A model generated the notes under the pieces. The model made no database searches and was not told the DNA's origin. It saw only the letters and a list, made by a program, of their open reading frames with translations. From the NCBI RefSeq assembly GCF_001518015.1, contig NZ_LPUY01000092.1:1-47031 (forward strand): a stretch of DNA of 47,031 nt, written 5' to 3'. The DNA comes from Tritonibacter horizontis. GTDB taxonomy: Bacteria; Pseudomonadota; Alphaproteobacteria; Rhodobacterales; Rhodobacteraceae. Made by a program: the position numbers and the translations under genes. This document shows, piece after piece, positions 41,516-47,031 of this stretch (its first letter is position 1; each line of letters starts with the position of its first letter).

Positions 41516-43072
41516 GTGCAGAACGTCGGGGACGATCAGCCCAAAATCACAGGCGAAGACCCTGCCGACCTGTTGGTCGGCGTGGTCGATATCGGCGGGA
41601 TGTTGTTTGCCATCCCAATCGAACATGTCCGCGAAGTGATCCCGGCTCCCTCCGCCTTTCAACGCCTGCCGAGCCAGCACCCGGATCTTGTCGGTGGTGT
41701 GCTGCTGCGTGGCAAGGCGATCCCGGTGCAGGCGCTGCATCGCCGCCTCGGATTGGAGGCCCCGACCTGCCTTCAGGCCGCGACAGAGCGGGAGGCTGTT
41801 GACACCACAGAGGCGGGGACAGGGTCCACAGACAACGGTGTTATCGTTGTCGTGCGTGCCAATGGGCGGGTCACCGGATTGCTGGTTGATGCGGTGCGCT
41901 GCCTGCTTCAACTGGGCGACACCTGGGCCCAAAACCTGCCCGCCGACCAGGATTCGCTGATTTGCGGCGGCTACATTTGCGACACCCATGGGCATTTTTC
42001 GATGCTGTCGGTGTCGGAACTGTTGAATGTGCCCCTGGCCCCCTCTGACGAAGTCTCTGAAACGGCACGCCGACGGGCCAGTGTTCGTCGGATCGCTCAT
42101 ATCCGGTTTCGCGTAGGCACCCTGAATTTTCTGATTGCAATGAAGGACATCGCGTCGACGGTGCCGACTTGCGTTCTGAAACCCTGGCCGGTGAGCGGCG
42201 GCAGTTGCATGGGGCTGATCACGCGCCACGGTATGGAAATGCCGATGTTGGATACGCTGGCCAATCTGGGCTTTGCAAGTTCCGGCGCCCGCCCGACAGA
42301 GGCCGCGGGGATCATCATCGAATACCCCGATGACAAGGCGCTGGCTTTCAACGTCGATCAGGTCTTGAGCGTTGTGAACATTGAAGAAGACGCGATTTAT
42401 GGCTTTCCACCCAGCGTCACCACGCGGTGGTCGCTATTTGATGGCGTCCATATCGATGCAGCGGGCAACCAGTGTTTTGTCATCAATGTGGCTGCCTGCC
42501 GCGAGGATGCGGATCTGTTGAAATTTGCCGCCGCCTCGCATCGCAAAAAGCCGGAACCACAAAGCCGACTTGGCGGGGTTGTCAGCATCGCTGCGGTCGA
42601 GGGCGCGGACCCCAAGGATCAAGGCTGCGGCCCTGCGTCTCTCGCGGGTCTCAGATCGCAGTCGAACCGCTACCTGACCGTCTGCGCGGCGGGCGATTTT
42701 GCTGTCCCGATCGAGGCCGTCAGCGAAATCATGCGGGTGCCGGTCGAGTTTGGTCCGTCCGATTTTGACGGCCACCTCGTCAACCTGTCCTACCGGGATC
42801 GCCTGATGCCGGTCTACGATTGCGCGCAACGGCGGGGCAGCGGCATCGGCCAGTTCGGCAGCGAGGCGGGCATCTTGATCCTGTCCAAGGATGGCCACCA
42901 TTTCGGGCTGGCGGTTGAGGCGATGAAATCCATCGATACTGGTCGCCTTAAGGGGTATCGCGGTGCCGATGGGCGGGCCAGCGAACAGCCGTCGGAACAA
43001 TTGGTGGAACTTGGGTTGGGCAAGGCGGCACGCCTGGTCCCGATTGCCGATCCCTCCGAACTGCTGCCCTGA
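41516..43072 (+). CDS. triple CheW-domain chemotaxis scaffold protein
   Basis: This 518-residue protein is made of three CheW-like domains, at about 19-172, 192-327 and 384-514. Domain 1 has FAIPIEHVREVIP and GGVLLRGKAIPVQALHRRLG, close to the NLRG..IPVIDL motif of CheW. Domain 3 has FAVPIEAVSEIMRVP and LVNLSYRDRLMPVYDC. Domain 2 is the most divergent, with GLITRHGMEMPMLDTL. CheW couples receptors to the CheA kinase; a triple version could cross-link several receptors or CheA molecules. The start is a GTG at 41516, four bases after the receptor's stop. No CheA, CheY, CheR or CheB gene is in the window. Confidence 0.85.
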   Translation: MQNVGDDQPKITGEDPADLLVGVVDIGGMLFAIPIEHVREVIPAPSAFQRLPSQHPDLVGGVLLRGKAIPVQALHRRLGLEAPTCLQAATEREAVDTTEAGTGSTDNGVIVVVRANGRVTGLLVDAVRCLLQLGDTWAQNLPADQDSLICGGYICDTHGHFSMLSVSELLNVPLAPSDEVSETARRRASVRRIAHIRFRVGTLNFLIAMKDIASTVPTCVLKPWPVSGGSCMGLITRHGMEMPMLDTLANLGFASSGARPTEAAGIIIEYPDDKALAFNVDQVLSVVNIEEDAIYGFPPSVTTRWSLFDGVHIDAAGNQCFVINVAACREDADLLKFAAASHRKKPEPQSRLGGVVSIAAVEGADPKDQGCGPASLAGLRSQSNRYLTVCAAGDFAVPIEAVSEIMRVPVEFGPSDFDGHLVNLSYRDRLMPVYDCAQRRGSGIGQFGSEAGILILSKDGHHFGLAVEAMKSIDTGRLKGYRGADGRASEQPSEQLVELGLGKAARLVPIADPSELLP

Positions 43073-43306
43073 ACGCGGGGCCTCTGCGGGCCGGCCCCTG
43101 AAACATGCCGATGTCGGCAGGCAGAGGTCGGCCGCGCCGGGCCTGCGTCCGCGGGCAATCGCGCCAAAGGACAGAACGCCGGATTGCGCGTTTTTGCGGC
43201 TGCATCCTGCGGCGTCTGCGGCTAGGTTGGCGTCATCCGGGGCGCTGTCGATCATGCGTTCCGGTTTTCTTCTCGACGCGAAAATTCAATACGCCGGAGC
43301 CCCAAG

Positions 43307-44416
43307 ATGACCACTTTTGCCCTGACCGAGACACGCCTTGCCGCATTGCGGGCCCGCATGGCGGCAACGCAGACCGACCTTGTCGCGCTGGGCCCGTCGA
43401 GCCATATGGCGTGGTTGACCGGCGTCCACCCGCATGGGGACGAGCGTCCCGTGATGTTGTTGGTCAGCCAGGATTATGCCGGGTTCCTGATGCCGGCGCT
43501 GAATGCCGCTGCGGCGCGGGCCGACACGGCGCTGCCGTTTCACGCCTGGCGGGATGACGACGGGCCGGAGGCGGCCCTGAGCGAACTGCTGGCGGCTTGC
43601 GATGCGACCGGTTCAGGCCTTTCGGTTGTTCTGGACGAAACGATGCGCACCGATTTCGCGCTGCGGCTGCTGGATGCGCTGGATGGTCCGCGCCGCCGCT
43701 TTACCGAGGATACGGTTGGTCTTTTGCGCGCGGCCAAGGACGACGCAGAGTTTCGGGCCATCAAGAAAGCGCATTTGATCAACGACCGGGCGGTCAAGGC
43801 TGCCTTCGCCGCCTTGAAGGTCGGCATCACCGAGCAAGAGGTGGTCGAGATCATCAAATCATCCTATCAGGACGCGGGCGCGACACTGGTGTTCTGTTCG
43901 ATTTGTTTCGGCGCTTCGGCCGGTTTTCCGCATCATTATCCGGGCGCGACCCGGTTGGAAGACAACATGGCGGTGTTGATCGACACGGGCTGCCGCATTG
44001 ACGGGTATCCATCGGACATGACCCGCAGCGGGTTTTTCGGCACGCCGGATGAAACCTACACCGAGGTTTTTGATGTGGTGGAGGCCGCTGTGCAGGCCGC
44101 GCTGGCAGTGGCCAAACCCGGCGCGCGGGCGGCCGATGTCGACAAGGCGGCGCGGGACGTGATTGCGGCGGCGGGATATGGCGCGAACTTCCTGCATCGC
44201 ACCGGTCACGGGCTGGGGATCGACATCCACGAGCCGCCTTATATCGCTGGAAACTCCGACGGGGTTCTGGAGGAGGGCAATGTTTTCTCCATAGAGCCGG
44301 GGATCTATCTCGAAGGTCAGTTCGGCGTCCGCCTGGAAGAAATCGTCATTCTGCGCCCAGAGGGGGCCGAAATATTTTCGGAAATGCCGCGCGATATGGT
44401 GCGCTGCGGTCAATAG
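43307..44416 (+). CDS. M24 family Xaa-Pro peptidase-like hydrolase, complete active site
   Basis: This 369-residue protein has the two-domain creatinase/aminopeptidase P fold. The metal ligands are all present: D226 (VLIDTG), D237 (PSDMTRSG), H301 (TGHGLG), E330 (SIEPGIY) and E344 (RLEEIV). The second catalytic histidine is H308 in the HEPP motif. It would cleave a Xaa-Pro or similar imide/amide bond in the cytoplasm. It is alone on the plus strand, preceded by 234 bases with a GGGGCC/GGCCCC hairpin (43077-43098), and converges on the EutA-like gene with 27 bases between stops. The substrate may be a dipeptide or a small cyclic amide, as in ectoine hydrolase relatives. Confidence 0.9.
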   Translation: MTTFALTETRLAALRARMAATQTDLVALGPSSHMAWLTGVHPHGDERPVMLLVSQDYAGFLMPALNAAAARADTALPFHAWRDDDGPEAALSELLAACDATGSGLSVVLDETMRTDFALRLLDALDGPRRRFTEDTVGLLRAAKDDAEFRAIKKAHLINDRAVKAAFAALKVGITEQEVVEIIKSSYQDAGATLVFCSICFGASAGFPHHYPGATRLEDNMAVLIDTGCRIDGYPSDMTRSGFFGTPDETYTEVFDVVEAAVQAALAVAKPGARAADVDKAARDVIAAAGYGANFLHRTGHGLGIDIHEPPYIAGNSDGVLEEGNVFSIEPGIYLEGQFGVRLEEIVILRPEGAEIFSEMPRDMVRCGQ

Positions 44417-44443
44417 GTTTCGGGGCCGCCGGTGGCGGTGCGG

Positions 44444-45193
44444 TCAGGGCAATCGCGCTGACGCCAATCTGCCGGGGATGGCAACGGAGCCATGCCCGGC
44501 AAGCTGCGCCATATGCCAGCCGAGAACCTGATTGGAGCTGAGAACCGGAACCCCCAGCAAGGCTTCCAGTTCCGGAATAAGCCGCAGGGTGCGCAGATTG
44601 GTGCAGGACAGGAACACCGCGTCCAGCGTGTTGCGGCGGGCCAGCTCCAGGGTCGCCGCGCGCAGCGAGGCTTCGGAAATGCGGGCCACGCGGGATTCGA
44701 TGCATTCGCCAAATCCCAGCATATCCGGCACGGTGAGGCCCCCGGCCTGAAAGGCGGCGCGCACTGGCGCCGCAACCGATGGAATATAGGGCGAAACGAT
44801 CCCCACCCGAACGAGGCCGAGCGCCTGGATCGCCGCAAGCGCTGCGGTCAACGGATTGCAGACCGTGGTGGTACGGGCATGGCTCTGGATCAGGGCCTGC
44901 ACCCGGGGCGCGCCGATCAGCGTGGTGCCGGATGTGCAGCCATAGGCAATCGCATCAAAGCACACCGCAGCGGGCAACAGCCCGGCGGCAGCGGGCAGGT
45001 CGGTCTCCATCCCGGCGATGGTTTCGGGGGTCAGCTCCGCACCCGAGGGGACCCGTGTGACATGCAGCCGGGCCGTTTCCAGTGGGAACATGCGCCGAAA
45101 ATCATCTTCGATGGTCTCATCGACCTGCAAGGCGACGAGGCCAAAACAGGGGCGCGGGTCCTCTGTCAACGTGTAGGGAAAAGCGGTCATCAC
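44444..45193 (-). CDS. Asp/Glu racemase-fold isomerase, EutA-like
   Basis: This 249-residue protein is of the maleate isomerase/aspartate racemase superfamily. Both catalytic cysteines are present: C86 in AIAYGCTSGTTLIG and C197 in AVFLSCTNLRTL. The opening PYTLTEDPRPCFGLVALQVD and HVTRVPSGAELTPETIA resemble EutA of ectoine-utilisation clusters. It would racemise or isomerise an amino acid or an unsaturated diacid. It is the last gene of the minus-strand operon, overlapping the M24 gene by four bases (ATGA). A second ATG follows the first, so the true start may be three bases later. The exact substrate is not known. Confidence 0.85.
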   Translation of the reverse strand: MMTAFPYTLTEDPRPCFGLVALQVDETIEDDFRRMFPLETARLHVTRVPSGAELTPETIAGMETDLPAAAGLLPAAVCFDAIAYGCTSGTTLIGAPRVQALIQSHARTTTVCNPLTAALAAIQALGLVRVGIVSPYIPSVAAPVRAAFQAGGLTVPDMLGFGECIESRVARISEASLRAATLELARRNTLDAVFLSCTNLRTLRLIPELEALLGVPVLSSNQVLGWHMAQLAGHGSVAIPGRLASARLP

Positions 45194-46353
45194 AGCAGCT
45201 CCGGCAGATCGGTTGGGGCGCGCGGCGACAGGAGTTCCGCGCCGGTCTCGCGCAGGACGATGTTTTCCTCATGGACCATGGTGACGCCTGGGCGCAGGAC
45301 CGCACCCGGTTCCAGGGTCAGGACCATGCCGCTGCGCAGGGGGGTCTGGTCGCGCGCTGTCAACGAGGGCCATTCGGTCAGCGTCACACCCAGCCCGTGC
45401 CCCAGTCGCCCGCCGCCGGGCGTCAGGCCCTGCGCCACGATTGAGCGGTGCAAAAGGCGGTGCAGATCGCAGGCCCGCAGGCCCGGGCGGATGGCGGCAA
45501 GGGTGTCCTGTGTCGCAGCCCAAAGCCCCGCGTGCCCCCGTCGGGCCAGATCCGAGGCGCGGCCAATCGCATAGTTGCGGTCAAAATCGCAAAAATACCC
45601 GTCGTGTACCGCGCCGGTATCCAACATCAGGATGTCTCCTGCGACCAGCGGCACGGTCCGGGCCGGGGAAATCACATCGCGGTAGCCGTCCTGTCCGGCA
45701 CCGCCGGCCAGGTAGCTGACCCAATCGGCGCCTTCCTCCAGCAAGAGCGCCTGAAAACCGCGAAAGACAGCGTCGAGAGGTCGGCCGGCCCCGGCGATCT
45801 CCGGTATCCGGTCAAAGGCCCGTGCCGCGATGGCGCAGCTGTTGCGGATCTTGGCAATTTCCGCCTCGGATTTGATTTCGCGCACGCGCTGGAGGCAATC
45901 CGTGGCGTCAACGAATGCGCGCGGGGCGAGCTGTCCACAGAGCCGGTGATAGTCAGCCAGCGGCATTCGCAAGTGGGTCTCCAGCCCCATCGGGACACCG
46001 ATGCGGCCCTGTTCCGGCACCAGATCTGCCAGAACCCCGGCCAGCAGGCTGACCCCGTCGTCGACCGGGTCTGGCGCGTCCCAGGTCTGGATGTGTTCGA
46101 TCCAGCTTTGTCGCATCAGCGCGGCGCCAATGGTGGGGATGACTGCGACGGGGTCGCAGGTGGCGGGCAGCACCACAAACCACGGGCGGGCCGGGCTCTC
46201 CCAGAAACGGGTGAGAAAACCGGAGATGTAGAATATATCGGCCGCCGTGGTCAGAAGGACGGCCTCCAACCCGGCAGCTGCCATGCCTGCCTGAAGTCGG
46301 CGCACCCGGGCCCGGAATTCCGCGACAGGAAAGACCAGCGACCGCTCAGTCAT
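45190..46353 (-). CDS. M24 family hydrolase, EutD/DoeA-like, Thr in place of catalytic His
   Basis: This 387-residue protein has the creatinase/aminopeptidase P fold. The metal-binding set is complete: D245 (LMLDTG), D256 (YFCDFDRN), H319 (LGHGLG), E348 (LTLEPG) and E362 (VHEENIVL). The position seven after H319, normally the catalytic His of HExP, is Thr326 (TLTEWPS). Variant active sites of this kind suggest a non-peptide substrate, as in ectoine hydrolases (EutD/DoeA), which open a cyclic amidine. It is encoded between a diaminopropionate ammonia-lyase-like gene (8-base overlap) and the EutA-like gene (4-base overlap). True peptidase activity is less likely. Confidence 0.85.
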   Translation of the reverse strand: MTERSLVFPVAEFRARVRRLQAGMAAAGLEAVLLTTAADIFYISGFLTRFWESPARPWFVVLPATCDPVAVIPTIGAALMRQSWIEHIQTWDAPDPVDDGVSLLAGVLADLVPEQGRIGVPMGLETHLRMPLADYHRLCGQLAPRAFVDATDCLQRVREIKSEAEIAKIRNSCAIAARAFDRIPEIAGAGRPLDAVFRGFQALLLEEGADWVSYLAGGAGQDGYRDVISPARTVPLVAGDILMLDTGAVHDGYFCDFDRNYAIGRASDLARRGHAGLWAATQDTLAAIRPGLRACDLHRLLHRSIVAQGLTPGGGRLGHGLGVTLTEWPSLTARDQTPLRSGMVLTLEPGAVLRPGVTMVHEENIVLRETGAELLSPRAPTDLPELL

Positions 46354-47031
46354 CCTGTGCGCCTTCTGTCAGAAAGGCGAGCACCTGGGCAGTCGGGGGC
46401 ACGAGCTCTGCATTGGCCAGCAGCGCAGTCAGCCCGGCGGCCCCCGAAGGACTGGTCGCGATCCCATGACCAGCGAGCCGCTCCACGGCCATTTGTGCGT
46501 CCTGTTCGCTGATGGTGACAAACAGATCCGCATCCCGCGCCAGCCCCTGCAGCGCGATCATTGATGGCGTCTTGCAGTCCAGCCGCCCCATGGCAGAGGT
46601 CGGGCCGGTTGTTTCAACCAGCGCCCCGGCGCGAATGCTCTCGATCAGGGCGGGGGCGGCGGTGGGTTCGACAACCACGATGGTCGGCGTTGCCCCCCAG
46701 ACCCGGCGGGCATGGGCGGCGATGGCGGCGGCAAACCCGCCGACGCCGGCCTGCAACAGGATATGGGTTGGCGGCGTGTCGATCTGGGTGCTGACCTCCT
46801 GCGCGAGCTGCACATACCCCTCCATGACGCGATAGGGCAGATCCATGTAGCCGGGCCATGAGCTGTCCGACAGCAGCGTCCAGCCCTCGACCTCGGCGGC
46901 GGTGGCGGCGGCGGCCATGCTGGCCTCGTAGGTTGCTCCGGCGCGGACCACGCGCGCGCCTTTGGCCCGCAGTCGTGCGGCAAAGCTTTCGGGCACCGTC
47001 TCCGCGAGCGAGGGCTGGACGCTGTCCTCGG
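46346..47031 (-). CDS. diaminopropionate ammonia-lyase-like PLP enzyme (partial, 5' end outside window)
   Basis: The frame is open to the window edge, so only the C-terminal 227 or so residues are seen. The segment SDSSWPGYMDLPYRVMEGY and ILLQAGVGGFAAAIAAHARR match the fold-type II diaminopropionate ammonia-lyase YgeX, which has DTAWEGYxxIP..IMQGY and VLLQAGVGAMAGG. The end ATSPSGAAGLTALLA corresponds to the SGESGAVGLG segment. The family eliminates two ammonia molecules from 2,3-diaminopropionate to give pyruvate. The PLP lysine would be upstream, outside the window. It is the first visible gene of the operon with the M24 hydrolase and the EutA-like isomerase. A threonine dehydratase-like role (EutB) is the alternative. 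Confidence 0.85.
   Translation of the reverse strand, partial: EDSVQPSLAETVPESFAARLRAKGARVVRAGATYEASMAAAATAAEVEGWTLLSDSSWPGYMDLPYRVMEGYVQLAQEVSTQIDTPPTHILLQAGVGGFAAAIAAHARRVWGATPTIVVVEPTAAPALIESIRAGALVETTGPTSAMGRLDCKTPSMIALQGLARDADLFVTISEQDAQMAVERLAGHGIATSPSGAAGLTALLANAELVPPTAQVLAFLTEGAQDD

Noticed and set aside
44444-47031. A standard ectoine utilisation cluster (eutABCDE)
   Set aside because: The PLP enzyme has diaminopropionate ammonia-lyase motifs, and no EutC or EutE is visible; likeness is limited to EutA and the M24 hydrolase.

Overview
The window is a gene-dense chromosomal segment that looks like an alphaproteobacterium of the Rhodobacterales/Roseobacter type. This is inferred from the high GC content, the sequence of the initiator tRNA, the many importer operons and the family make-up; no 16S rRNA gene is present. 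It holds 33 protein-coding genes, the last one cut by the window edge, plus the 3' part of an initiator tRNA-Met and a decayed IS3-type transposase remnant. Most of the segment is catabolic: five complete ABC importers, each with its own enzymes, arranged in head-to-tail operons.

Layout. 1-436: end of tRNA-fMet, its terminator and an IS remnant. 437-6412 (minus): a CodA-type cytosine deaminase relative followed by a BMP-family nucleoside/purine importer (binding protein, double ATPase, two permeases). 6684-10220 (minus): an iron-siderophore importer with a CeuE-like binding protein. 10626-16280 (plus): a Pot-type polyamine importer (ATPase, two permeases, binding protein), a terminator, then a YtcJ-like amidohydrolase; a TetR regulator converges on it. 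17372-18013: an exported PRC-barrel protein. 18207-26586 (minus): a CUT1 sugar importer with two Gfo/Idh/MocA oxidoreductases alternating with two xylose-isomerase-like TIM-barrel proteins, preceded by two LacI-type operators. 27207-38562 (plus): a CUT2 (ribose-type) importer, a SorC regulator, an aldo/keto reductase, a GlpD-like FAD dehydrogenase, a class I LsrF/LacD-like aldolase, an FGGY kinase and a GMC oxidoreductase. 38755-43072 (plus): a soluble chemoreceptor with five PAS repeats of identical length and a triple-CheW protein. 43307-47031: an M24 peptidase (plus), then a convergent minus-strand operon of a diaminopropionate ammonia-lyase-like enzyme (partial), a second M24 hydrolase and an EutA-like Asp/Glu racemase-fold isomerase.

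How the genes work together (inference). The CUT1 block has the same enzyme classes as the four-step oxidation-elimination-hydration-reduction route known for levoglucosan, so it may import and open an anhydrosugar or glycoside through a 3-keto intermediate. The CUT2 block has the parts of a kinase-dehydrogenase-aldolase route for a polyol or ketose, controlled by its own SorC regulator. The terminal operon resembles ectoine-utilisation clusters but carries a diaminopropionate-lyase-like enzyme, which suggests a related N-substituted amino acid. The chemoreceptor and triple-CheW pair may be a compact sensory module feeding a CheA encoded elsewhere.
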